The translations under genes and the position numbers were made by a program. From the NCBI GenBank assembly GCA_963924555.1, contig OZ004588.1, positions 7,351,205 through 7,415,204 of the forward strand: a stretch of 64,000 nucleotides of DNA, written 5' to 3'. The notes beneath the pieces were generated by a model, which ran no database searches, was not told the origin of the DNA, and saw nothing but the letters and a program-made list of their open reading frames with translations. The stretch is from Crambe crambe (Eukaryota; Porifera; Demospongiae; Poecilosclerida; Crambeidae). Below, piece after piece: positions 47,001-58,800 of the stretch; positions within the stretch are counted from its first letter, which is position 1, and each line of letters begins with the position of its first letter.

Positions 47001-49067
47001 TTGTTTTCCTGGTCCATTGAATCAACAAACGACTGTGTACTTTGTACTAACTGCACTGATTAATAATTTTGATGTGGAAGATTAGAATAACAACAATTCC
47101 TTATGGTAATTGCTTATGGTAGTCCAGGACTCCAGGTGCAGCTTCCCATAGCTCCTCATTTTGTACACAACTATTTTCAAAATGAATTGGCTAAAATTTT
47201 CCTTGTCCTCTTCTGTTAGTGACTGGTTCACATGTGGTTGTGTTTTTGCAGGCGAGACGTGAGAGGTAACTATGCCCTGAAGACACTGGAGTGTCTCCCC
47301 AGCAGCCCCATGAGAATCTCAATTACTCCTCCTGACAGGTACCACTTTAAATCAATCCCTACTGAAATTGAGGATGCCCCTAGCTGGATGATTTTATTTT
47401 ATCTCTTGCAGCTGTTTTCTTGACACCAGTGGTTCACATGCGGTGATACGCTGTCAGTGTGGGCGGAGCTTTTGCAATTCCATCCCTGCTCTCAATTTCA
47501 GTAGCTCCAGGAATATCATCCACTATGGTGAGTAGCTGTATGACATGGCCGTCATTATATACATGAATGTACAGGCACAGAGCATCTGTACAGAGCATGT
47601 CATGTGAATTTACAGGCATGTGAATGTACAGGCATATACAGAGCATGTCATGTGAATGTACAGGCAAATACAGAGCATGTCATGTGAATGTACATGCAGG
47701 CAAATACAGAGCATGTCATGTGAATGTATTAGGTTTTGCTTCCCTTCAGTTGACCGTGAGTGCAAGAGGTTTGGATGTGACCATATTTGTGTGAGGAGAT
47801 CAGATGGAGCTGCTCAGTGTCTCTGTCAACCTGGCTATATCCTTGATCAAGACAATAGAACATGCATAGGTGAGTACAGAACAACAACAACAATAACAAC
47901 AACAACAGACAAACAAATACTTCCATTAGTAGAGTTTGTATTGACATCCCTTACCTAACATTATTAGATTTTGATGAATGTTCAGCAAGGCCTAACTACT
48001 GTGAGTATCGGTGCATCAATACAGCCGGAAGTTATATGTGTACCTGTCCTCCTTCACAAAGACTCTTATCTGATGGTCGTACTTGTGAACAACGTAAGTT
48101 TATTATAGCCGCACATGGTCTGTTTGCAGTCACCTGCTCCTAACAGTTATAACTTATCGTTTTCACAAATTTTAAAAACCAGCTAATACAGTGTAAAATT
48201 TGGTTGAAAGTTATATTTAGCGAGGTGTCCTTTAATTAGAGAGGTATCCTTTAATTAGAGAGGTATCCTTTAATATTAGAGAGGTATCCTTTAATATTAG
48301 AGAGGTATCCTTTAATATTAGAGAGATATCCTTTAATTAGAGAGGTATCCTTTAATTAGAGAGGTATCCTTTAATATTAGAGAGGTATCCTTTAATGAGA
48401 GGTATTCTTTAATATTAGAGAGGAATCCTTTAATGAGAGAGCTATCCTAGAGAGGTATCCTTTAATATCCTTTAATAAGAGAGGTATCCTTTAATATTAG
48501 AGAGGTATCCTTTATTGAGAGGTAGAGAGGTATCCTTTAATATCCTTTAATGAGGAGGTATCCTTTAATGAGAGAGATGTTCTTTAATGAGAGAGGTAAA
48601 GAGGGACACAGAAAAGTGCCAACTGAGTCCACATGGAGCTCATTTTTATTGTAGCAACTGGCTTGGTGTGCGCGTCAAGGATCAATTGTTCACTGGATGA
48701 CTACGAATGTTTGAGACCGGATTATTGCAGCATCCCTTCCGAAGTTTGTGTCAACTTCTACACAAAAGACGAGATAACAGGAAGAATTCAGTTTCAGGTA
48801 AGTTTTTGAGGTTCTACCATAAAAATAGGTTAACTGAAATGGTGGCAATACATGATTAGATGATGTGTCCTCGTCTCATTGAATTTGACGCTCTTCCATT
48901 AAAATTACAGTAATTGTTGGAAAGTGAATATGGTTATTTCTACAGCTTGCATCTTGCTTGACTGAAGAAAGTCCTCATTGTGGAACTGATACTTGTGTTA
49001 TCCGCCAACATCCCAACAGCGCCCGATACCTCTTCTGCTGCTGCTCAGGGTCAAATTTCTGCAATGC
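44001..49067 (+). CDS. Receptor ectodomain: three three-finger-like modules and two EGF modules
   Basis: Module 1 (44230-44798): [34 protein letters not shown], then [10 protein letters not shown]. Module 2 (45205-47527): [59 protein letters not shown] 1 (47750-47869): [29 protein letters not shown] 2 (47968-48093): [27 protein letters not shown]; this has the calcium-binding D-x-D/E-C start. Module 3 (48655-49067): [48 protein letters not shown]. Each module ends in the CxC...CN pattern typical of activin/BMP receptor ligand-binding domains. Confidence 0.82.
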
Positions 49068-52000
49068 GTAAGTCATTGGAAACATCACCCATTGTACACT
49101 TTAATAATGGGGGAGTTTACATCATTATTAAGTATTGATTTGTTGGTAGGAACCCGGTGCTTGGACCCATTCCACTTCTAACAACAGCAACAATGGAACC
49201 CATGACAACACTAGGTGATGATGTCTCAACAGAGTTGACCTTTATGCCAGTCACCACGTCTTCTTTGGGTCTGACTGATAATATAAAGGAGAATAATACT
49301 GGTATTATAAATAGCCCAATCTATCATGTAGAAATCCCTAACTCCTCCCCTCCCCCTTCATCTGCAGCTGTGATTGGAATAGTAGTGGCAGCTCTGGTTT
49401 TCATACTGTCGATTATGCTGGTTATCTTGTGTTGTTGTTGTTATATGAAGGTGAGGGGTCAAACAATCCACTGGGTGTACTACAATATCATAGCTCTTTT
49501 TCTTCCCCTGCCCCTCCCCCTTCTCTCTCCCCTTCCCTCCCCTGTCCCTCTCCTCTCTTTCTGCCCCCCCCCTCCCCTTCTCTCTTCCCCACCCCTCCCC
49601 TTTAGTACCAAAAGAAGTGCAAGGAGAACCCTTTGGTGCCTATGGAAACAGACATAGAGCTGGTCTCATGTCACTCCCAACTCAATCCTGACACAGTCAC
49701 CCTCTTTGAGATTGTAGGCAATGGGAAGTTCGCCTGTGTCCGCAGGGGGACAAGTTCAGGGTATTCGAGCTCCTTGGCTGTCAAGGTCAGTCTTTAAGAA
49801 TCCCTCCAAGCTAGCTCTGACCTGTACTCGAGAATGAAAAATCAATTTGTTAGTAAATTGCAGAGACAGGACATGTCCTTTGTAGAGAGGTTGTCCTCTA
49901 GGTTTGTCCTCTTTCAGAATGTCCTTTATCTGCAGAGGTTTGCACTCTATTCTAAACTTCTCTCCAACAATGCAGATATTCCATCCTCATGCTCAGGAAT
50001 CTTTTCAGAAAGAGCTATGGATTTATTCCTTGCCCGAGTTCCAGCATCCAAACATACTTGACTTTGTCAGCAGCAGAAATGACTCACTTGGCATGTGGAT
50101 TATCACCACCTTCCACGAGCATGGCTCTCTTAGCAAAATCCTCACTCGATCAGATCCTCTGACCTGGGAACAGTGCATCAGCTTGGTCTACAGCTTTGCT
50201 AGTGGTAGGCATCAAACCTGCAGTGGGGAGGAAAATTTTAAATTTCTCTCTTTCTCTCATCCTTTCCCCTCCCCCTCCCCTCTCATCCCCCTTCCTTCTC
50301 CCCTTCCCCTCCCCTCTCCTCCCCCTTCCTTCTCCCCTTCCCCTCCCCTTTCTCCCCCTCCTCTTTCCCCTCCCCTTCCCCTCCTCTCTCTCTTTCCCCC
50401 TCCCCTCTCTCTTTCCCCCCTCCCTTTCCCCCTCCCCTTCCTCCTCCCTTGTTGTAGGCCTCGCATTTCTCCACAACGAGTGTGGGCGGAAGCCAGCCAT
50501 TGCTCATCGGGACTTGAAGACCTCTAACGTGCTGGTTAAGAATAGCTGGGAGGTCTGCATCAGTGACTTTGGCCTGAGCAGTGCTCTGCCTTATGAATCT
50601 GATCGGAGTGGAGTGAGCCAGGTAGGCAAAATACACATGTAGACATGTACATGCATGTATAGGCATGTACATGTATACATGTGGACAGACATTCATTAGG
50701 TATGAGTGAGAGCCTATATTGTGTGACTTGGTAAGGGATGTCACTATGACTTGCCACTTTATTAGCAAACAAAACCGCACTGCCACACCCATTCTCATTT
50801 AATACCACACCCCTGTCTTGTATGTAGGTGGGCACTCCCAGATACATGGCCCCTGAGCTCATTGACCTCGAGATGGACATTGCAGTGGACACTGCCCTCC
50901 GACACATGGACCTGTATGCATCGGGACTCGTCATCTGGGAAGTGGCCTCCCGGACATGTCCTCCTCACTTTAACATCAGTGAGTCTCCATGTACAAAACT
51001 TATCCAGCACCTCCCAAAATGCAGTATCTGGTCACATTTTACCCTTGAACAGCCTTATTGGTCAGTTCACTACTTGGAAATGTACATGTACATGCACATG
51101 TACATGTACATGTACATGCAGTATGAAAGTCAATGGTACATGTACATGCAGTATAAAAGCCATTAGCCTGATAGGTGTCTCTGCTCTATGGCTCTTTGTT
51201 AGTGGCCTTGCTTGTGGCATGCACAGTGCACAAACATGTGGGGGCACTCTGAGGACACATGTCTTCAACTACCTCATGACACATGTACGATACAAGTGGG
51301 AGGTGCTATCCTTGGCCTTCGTGTGGCTACTGGGTCCATGTACTCTCTTCGTGTTAGCTGTTACTTTATTAAGATCGAGTGAAGCTACACTGAGAAGCTC
51401 ATGTCCCCAAGTGACGCCCTAGTCTAGGAATCCAACCAAGGTGTGGGAAGAGTAGTTTTGCTTAATGAGCCGTCACTAACCTTATAGTGATTCTGCCACT
51501 GAAATGGACAACAGTGACTGCACGGCTGACTACCTCTGTGTACCAATATCATCGTCTTGCGTGTACATAGGAGCCTTTGTGTGAGCCCTTAAAGGCATAC
51601 ACACCTACGGATAAGCCGATACGATTCCCTAAGTTATCAGTGCAGGGACTATATCAGAGAATGAATTTCATTCATCTGACCCTTCTCCTAGGTAGTTTAT
51701 TTTAGTGTGTACTGATAAAATTCTATTCGATTTTTGTTATTCCTGATTACACCATCTCATCTCACCATCACCCCCCCCTCCCCCCCCCCCCCCCCCCCCC
51801 CCACATCAAATTTTGGAGAGATAATAATATAACTTATCATGATATTCCTGTAGTGACAGGACTTGGTTATCTGAGAAAAGACTTGGTAGCGTGCTTGACT
51901 GCTTCTCTTGGCGTTGAGGTGTGGGGGCATGTTTGTTTGTTTATACTCCACTCCATGGCCTAATTATTACCTCGCTCAGCTCACCTTAGAGAGTGGAATT

Positions 52001-55000
52001 ACATCTTGGAAGTCAGATCCAGCCTAGCTCTTTTCTGAGAGTAAAATTAGTTCGAAAAATTCAACAGATCTTGTAGAAATGAAGTAAAAATAGAAATTAG
52101 AAACCACATAAAATTAACTGTCTTTAGTGATGTAGTCGGAAGGATATTGTATATCAATAGAATTAGTTTTATCCATGGTTTATTAGAATTCTATTGAATT
52201 TTTTATCGTAGAAATAAGAAGATCATGATATTATCATGATTTATTAGGGTGGCTGTTAAATAGTAGCAGTGACCTCTCCTCCTACACTGTTCTCCCAGCC
52301 CACAGAAAAGGGGCTCGTTCCCACCACCTCCCCCTCCCCCTCCATAACTCTTCCCAGAGATAATTGAGCAGAAGTTGTGGATTTCCAGGAATGCTATTTG
52401 TGGGCAGTAGGCAGAGGAGTCTTCAGGGACAGGTGTCCACAACTGGCCCAGCCACATGTATTCTGTCTGCTGTCATAATAGTCAGGCTGACCACTTATCA
52501 TTTTCTAAAATAAAAAAAAAGCAAATTTGAATTTTTGTTAAAGACAGTCTTTTCTTTCCTACATTAAATTGCATGCCACTTCATTGCAATGCTGTACATT
52601 TAGTGAGTGAGCAGGCAGATGGAATACCACCTTGCTTCTCCCCTTCTATTTCATAACCTTGAAATTGGAACATATTTTCAACGCCTCAATGACACCACCA
52701 TTATTACATCACATGGGAGGATCACTCTACCGTCTCCTGAGGGGAAAGCCTCATATTTAACGGCTGCTGCTCAAATTGAGTGTACTAATAAGATTCTCCA
52801 CGGCATATTTATTGCCGGCTACTGTAACTGAGTGGTGTGCAGACCACATTCTCTCACAGTGTGACAAGCCTCATTGGAGAGGAAGAACGGGCAGTCACTC
52901 CTGAGAATCAGCCAAGCACTAGACCGGCATTTCTGTTTTTTGTCCTTGGGTGACCGATCAGTCAATAATGCCTTGGGCCTGCTCTTGCATGGCGGCACAT
53001 GCAGATCCATAGCTTATGGCATGTACATGGTACAGATGAGACCAATAGAACATGTATGTGACATGCATGTACATGGTACAGATGAAAACATGTATGGGAC
53101 ATGCATGTTGTGGCAGGCTGTCTACATAAAATTTATAATCTCAAACTGATGTATGTATCACAATCTAACCTTGCATGTTTCAGTGCTCTAGACGCAAGTC
53201 TATCGATGCTACCTTTGTTCAAATTGCAACATTATGTCTCTTGGAGCAATTCCTCTGCTCACTCACTTGCATATCCACATGAGAGAGGATCTAATGGTCT
53301 CATCTAACATCCCTACTACTAGTCTCCTCGGTCTCTATTACACTCATTGTGCCCGTTACCGCCAGTATCTTGTTACCATGCCCACTCTACCATGGCCACA
53401 AAATAACAGTGCAATAGATGATGGCATCTGTAGAGAGTTCAAAGGTCAGGTGACTTGAGGTCAGATTATAACTCCTAAGCAAAGGTCATCGGTTGAGATG
53501 TCAATACTGCAGAGTATAAAGGGGAAACATCAAAAAACCCTTCACTAATTATCTTCGTGGATGTGCCTACTCAAAGGGATAGAAAGATAACGTGTAGGTT
53601 TTGAAAGGGTTAATGGAACGAGGCTGAGCACACATATCAGGAATCAGATCAGCTTGTTCAAGGCAATGTTCCAACTCGGCCATCTTGATGACTTATTCAA
53701 TCAACCACAAACCTCTCCTCACACATCACGATTACTTCAACATGCACTAGAGCTACCTTCATTTAGCGATGAATTAACTATGGGGGTGCATGCTATTTCC
53801 TCTTATTACATAGCATATAAGGTGCTTATTTTATACTAATTACAAGGTATTTCCTCTTTAATTACTTGCTAAATCACAAGATTCCTTCTCATGAAAGCAA
53901 TTATTACTGAGTGGAATATCATCACCAATGCAATGTTATTGTGTACTGATCTTTCCACATTCATGCTTTAATGATTTTTATTTCTGCTTATCATCGTCCC
54001 CCCCCCCCCCCCCCCCCTCCCTCTCGTGTACTGAGGGCCTATATATATATGTATGCTACCAAGCGAAGCAATCACTCTATGCCACATGTCGTCTTATTAT
54101 TAGTAAACATGTTTTGACGTTGATAATCTCTTCTCTTTGTTCATCTCCCCCCCACACACTCTCTATCATGGGTGCGAGGTAATCAACCAATGAGATCTCT
54201 CCTGGACATGTTCTCCCTCCCATGGTTGGTTGTGGCCTTTACTGTTCCATATATTCAGTCATGGGTGTAGGCCCAATCACCCGGACAGTGTTATTCCAGG
54301 GTAAACAACCTTATCCATCACTTTGCTGTCACGGAAGTAGTTCCATACTAATACTTTATTCAACCTCTGTATTGAGGACACCTCTATACTAAGGACACTT
54401 GTTCTAGTCCTTTAGTGCATTGTTCAACCTCTGTATTGAGGACACCTCTATACTAAGGACACTTGTTCTAGTCCCATACTAATGCATTATTCAACCTCTG
54501 TATTGAGGACACCTCTATACTAAGGACACTTGTTCTAGTCCCATACTAATAATAATTATTATAGTATTTAGTACATTTCTATAATTATTATTGAGAACAC
54601 CAGACACTTAGTGCTTCTAGTCCCATAGTAACACTTTACTTATTATGAACTGCCATCATACTTGCATAGGTGATATTCCCCCATATCAGGCCCCCTATGA
54701 GGAGTATCTGGGCTCTAAGCAACCTCCTAGTATCGAAGCAATGAAGAACCTATTCATGAGGGACTCCAGATTACGTCCCACCATCCCCCCTCGCTTCGCC
54801 ACCAATCACGTAAGTCGTCTCAACCCACTGTCAACCCATATATGCCCAGACAGATCACAGGGTTCTACTCATAGTTTTCTCTAGCCACACCCACTCTTTC
54901 CAAACCATGCCCATTGACTAACTGATGTCTATTTTCAGGACTATGAGGACTTTGTCAAGATAATAGAGGACCTGTGGCATTCCGATCCTGGCACTAGAAT

Positions 55001-55367
55001 CTCTGCCACATGCTTACTCGAAAGAGTGCAACCACTCAAGACATCCCCTGATGATAGTGGGATTGAGGGCATGGTATGCTACTATATCTTTGTGTACATG
55101 TGCATGCCTGTCCTATGCATGTACATGTCATGTAGCTGTGCATGTATGTGCTGTGCATGTGATATCTGATACATGTATGTCCATGTGTGATATGTGCATA
55201 TGATGTGTGCATGTGTGTTGTTTCCTTGGATATACGAGAAGATTCCTTCACGTTGCATGCTGTACACATGTACATGTATGTAGGGTCATCATGCAGATGG
55301 ACATTCTCCCCTGGATGTGAAGCCAAGGACTAGTAATGCTTTTTCAGATTTATCAACTACTGTTTGA
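44001..55367 (+). CDS. Type II activin/TGF-beta-like receptor Ser/Thr kinase with triple ectodomain and EGF modules
   Basis: Exons 44001-44008, 44230-44419, 44642-44798, 45205-45298, 47252-47338, 47412-47527, 47750-47869, 47968-48093, 48655-48797, 48946-49067, 49150-49450, 49606-49785, 49976-50204, 50458-50621, 50828-50978, 54670-54809, 54939-55073 and 55284-55367 join in phase to 848 residues. Order: signal peptide ([18 protein letters not shown], begun by an 8 nt exon), three cysteine modules each ending C-x-C-x4-C-N-like ([31 protein letters not shown]), two EGF modules between the second and third, a Thr/Ser stalk, a transmembrane helix ([20 protein letters not shown]), and a complete kinase. 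There is no GS box, and the kinase matches type II receptors. In the family, type II receptors phosphorylate type I partners after ligand binding. The extra ectodomain modules are unusual. Confidence 0.9.
45299..47251. other. Receptor intron, nothing recognised
   Basis: 1.95 kb within cysteine module 2. No exon fitting phase 2 and no clear element seen. Confidence 0.5.
48215..48600. repeat. Variable 17-21 bp tandem array
   Basis: About 18 imperfect units of agagaggtatcctttaat(att) lie in the intron before cysteine module 3. They are the reverse complement of the 30455-30650 unit family, with AT insertions. Confidence 0.88.
49606..55367 (+). CDS. Receptor kinase domain, type II class
   Basis: Kinase motifs in order: glycine loop [13 protein letters not shown], catalytic Lys in [23 protein letters not shown] in ISDFGLSS, and APE equivalent [12 protein letters not shown]. 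These are followed by the type-II-specific [19 protein letters not shown], then [28 protein letters not shown] and [18 protein letters not shown]. All catalytic residues are present. The C-terminal tail ([12 protein letters not shown]) is short. A 3.7 kb intron (50979-54669) splits the C-lobe. Confidence 0.9.
51771..51802. repeat. Poly-C tract
   Basis: About 30 C residues broken by one T, in the kinase-domain intron. Confidence 0.9.
54355..54545. repeat. Three-copy 60-63 bp tandem repeat
   Basis: Units contain ttcaacctctgtattgagga and ctaaggacacttgttctagt. A related sequence lies at 57843-58010 in a PaxB intron. Confidence 0.88.
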
Positions 55368-55378
55368 CCACCACAGAC

Positions 55379-55384
55379 AATAAA
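55379..55384 (+). terminator. Polyadenylation signal of the receptor gene
   Basis: AATAAA, 12 bases after the stop codon at 55365-55367. Close spacing implies a very short 3' UTR, so a later signal may be used. Confidence 0.5.
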
Positions 55385-55688
55385 ATTATTTTATCTCATA
55401 ATTATGTATAATACTGCACACTAGATATTTTTTAAAAAGTTATTTTATTCTTTTTAGTATTATTTGTTTTTTGTTACTTTGTTATACAGTTTATTTTGTT
55501 TTGTTTATTTTAATTGTTTTATTCATAATAATAATAACTATGCAATGTACAATAATTGTTAAGTGATAATAATTTTCGCGCGCGCATGCTTTGTAAAAAA
55601 ATGCGCTAAAAATTAATTGCAGATAAAATGATGCATGCAAAGTTCCAGTGGACATTTCACCTGAAGAGCAGTGAAGCCAGACGAGCAT

Positions 55689-55695
55689 TATAAAA
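55689..55695 (+). promoter_or_regulatory. TATA box of PaxB
   Basis: TATAAAA, about 150 bases upstream of the PaxB ATG and 320 bases after the receptor stop codon. The gap between the two genes is only 475 bp. Confidence 0.5.
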
Positions 55696-55842
55696 GCAGT
55701 TTTTGCGGCTCACTGGTTAGTTACAAACTTCTCTATGCTCTGTGAGCGCTGTTTTTAATACATTTTCATTTGCACTTCAGCAGTGTGAAATTCGTTCAAC
55801 CATAGATCACTTAATCTAGTTGCTAGCTAGCAACAAACAGAC

Positions 55843-58800
55843 ATGATGGTAAAAGGATCAAGTGCTGCTGGGCAAGGGGGAGTGAATCAACTAGGTGGCG
55901 TATTTGTCAACGGTAGGCCCCTGCCTGAGATAGTTCGAAGGAAGATAGTCGAGTTATCGAACTCTGGTGTTCGTCCATGTGACATCAGTCGCCAGTTGAG
56001 AGTGTCCCATGGCTGTGTCAGCAAGATTCTTGGAAGGTGAGTGGTTATAATGTGCTGAAGGTGTGAGTTATATGTACCTTGAGGCTTCACTGTTGCAGAT
56101 AGCTGCACTTGACTTAGCATGCATGCTTGATTACCTATCTTCAAAAATTGCTAGCTTGTCTTTTCTCTCTTGTCGACTTTGCAGGTATTACGAAACTGGT
56201 TCTATTAAGCCTGGAGTTATAGGTGGGAGCAAGCCTAAAGTCGCCACTCCGAATGTTGTTGCTAAAATTGAAGATTATAAACAGGAGAATCCATCCATCT
56301 TTGCATGGGAGATTCGAGATAGACTGTTACAAGAGGGGGTTTGTGATAAGGGTAATGTTCCTTCTGTTAGCTCCATTAACAGAATCGTACGAACGAGGGC
56401 GCAGCAGAGACAGAAAGCGTTGCAAGACAAGGCTCCTTACATGGGACATCATGTACCACTGGTACATACAGATCCATCCACTGGATATCCACTTACTATT
56501 CACGGAGAAGCATTCCTTCCCAATGCAGCGGCAATGCCTCAGGGGCTGATGGCTGCAGCACCGCATTATAGCAATCTCCCGGTCCCTAGTTCCGGACTCC
56601 TTCAGCAGCAAGCAGCATTCATCCCGCAGGGAGCTCGCATGCCTCACTCCCATTTCCCCTCGCACCCGCATCCCCATCATGCACAGACAGCTCTGGACCA
56701 TTCCTCTTCGCTGATGAGCATGGCCGGGTCTGTTCCCCCAGTGTGTGGGGGGTTCACAGCCATCGAAGCCCCCCACTACATAGGGAACGTTTCTGCTGAA
56801 TCCAGTACAGCCGTGGTGTCTATGCAGGGGAAGATATTTCCCCATCCAATGAGCGCAGCTCATTATGGAGGGTTTACCTCATCATCATCTACTGCTGCTG
56901 CCTCCTACCCTGTAGCACTTAGTCCTGAACAGAATCAGAATGGGTCGCAGACCAACCTCCAAATTGCCATTAGTCCACGAAGCATGCAGGCTTGTTCCCC
57001 TCACAGTGGCTACCAAGCTTCCTGTAGTTCTGGGTGCCACTCCCCCTCGTCCACTTCCTGTCCCCAGCAGAGTGACGTGGGGAACGCTCACTCCCCCAAC
57101 ATGCCTGTCAGGAGCAGTGACAAAGCAGCCATGATGAGTCCAGGGAATGGATCAACACCCCAAGACTACATCAGGAACAAGGAAGAAGGTGAATATGCAT
57201 GGATTTTGCATGTTATGAATGAAATTTGCATGTAGTTTGCATGTATGTGTATGGATTTCATAGCATAATGACTGATAATTTCTGTGAGCATGATATCAAA
57301 AAAAAAATTATTGATGCAAAAAAATTTTTGATCTGGTGACTATGACCCATTTTGAAAGTGTATTTCGGCACTTGGGAGTGTATCTTTAGCTGAAAATCAG
57401 TGAAACATGGCGATACCAATCCTGAAACTATCCAGGACAGATGGATCTAACCTGAGCCCAGGAAGATCAACAAAGGATGAATTCTAGTGGGGGACTGGAA
57501 AAGGTGTTACCTTGACCCTAGCTGAATTGTGGCTGTGAAAGTGATTGATTGTTATCTCTGGGGAGGGAGGACTGGATGAAAAACACACAAGGGAGGAGAG
57601 CTAAGTCTCCCACACAAATCACTGGGGCCACATGAACACTGCCCCCTATACCACAACTCCTTGATTCCCTTCCACATGTAAACAGTGGTGTAGATTCCAC
57701 CACCTGACAACTCTCCAACACACACAAACATTCGTTTCAGCTCCTTTTTCAGTCTTTATCTCTCCCCTGTATCAGAAGGGAGAGGGTTGTGATGATTTAT
57801 GTCTGTCTAAAATAGCAAAATTTACCAATTTTGTGTTTCATACTTCAACCTCTATGCAGGACACTATACTAAGCTTGTCTACTCCTGAGCTTAAACTTGT
57901 CTATTCTAAGCTTGTCTACTCCTAAGCTTAAACTTGTCTATTTCTAAGCTTGTCTACTCGGTCATTAGGACACTCCCTCACTTAGGACACTTGTTCTACT
58001 ATTACTAGGACACTTGAAAGATCAGCAGGTCACAGAATTGAGTGTAGCATGCAATGCATGGTGCACTGATTAATGGAATTCATCTTGTGTTAACCAGCTG
58101 GTAAACACTTGTCAACAAAAGTGCCTTAGACATTTTTTTCAAATTTTTTAATCTGCCAAGATTCCTGCTGATATTGGTGTCTGTTGTGGTCAACTATTAA
58201 TGTTGGGTCAAGTATGAGGGAATGGTACCAAGGTACTGAGGTCAGTCTCTTATGACTAGGACTAGATGCTAACTAAATGCATGCTAGCAAGTGGGAGCAT
58301 GTGTTAACATGGACCTTTTTATCGATGGCTGACTTTTTTTAGCGGGGTAGCCTGGTTGGCAGGCCCTAGAATAGCTACTACAGGTATAGGCCATTCTATA
58401 CAGATTTCATCAGAATCTTACTTATTTCATTCGTGGAGTATAAGACAGTTCTTTGGTTGGGAGATTTGAATCATCCACTTAGTGGCATAGATGGTACCTG
58501 ACTTCACTTCTGGCCATATCTTTGTGGCATCTCCTGATGATTGATTCTACAGATAATGAAACTTTGAAATAGTTGAGCGATGAGAACATTTCTCTGTATT
58601 TTATTTGGAATATTTGTGGGTGTTCAAATTACCATATCATTTTTCATGATTTGTCTAGTGTTGGAGTCCCTAAAGTCTGTGTGCTTTTCAGGAGGGGGGC
58701 CTGTTGATCCTTCGCTCAAATGAGTGTTTGATTTGATGAGTGGTCCCAATTCACTCTAGAGGCTTGAAGGAAAAAGGAAGAGCCACCCACCCACCAAGGA

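Larger units (their letters stand above)
50979..54669. other. 3.7 kb kinase-domain intron
   Basis: No supported exon. It holds acatgtacatg repeats (51078-51160), a poly-C run (51771-51802), another at 54000-54017, and the 63 bp tandem repeat at 54355-54545. Short open frames here lack splice context or family resemblance. Confidence 0.55.

Noticed and set aside
50150-50527. Pro/Leu- or Arg/Glu/Gly-rich open frames on both strands
   Set aside because: They read through a polypyrimidine intron tract between kinase exons.
51180-51422. Hydrophobic open frame ([17 protein letters not shown]) in the kinase intron
   Set aside because: No splice sites in the required phase, no family resemblance, and it would disrupt the kinase fold.
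52607-53458. Several 60-90 residue open frames in the kinase intron
   Set aside because: No coherent domain, no consistent strand, and no fitting splice context; chance frames.
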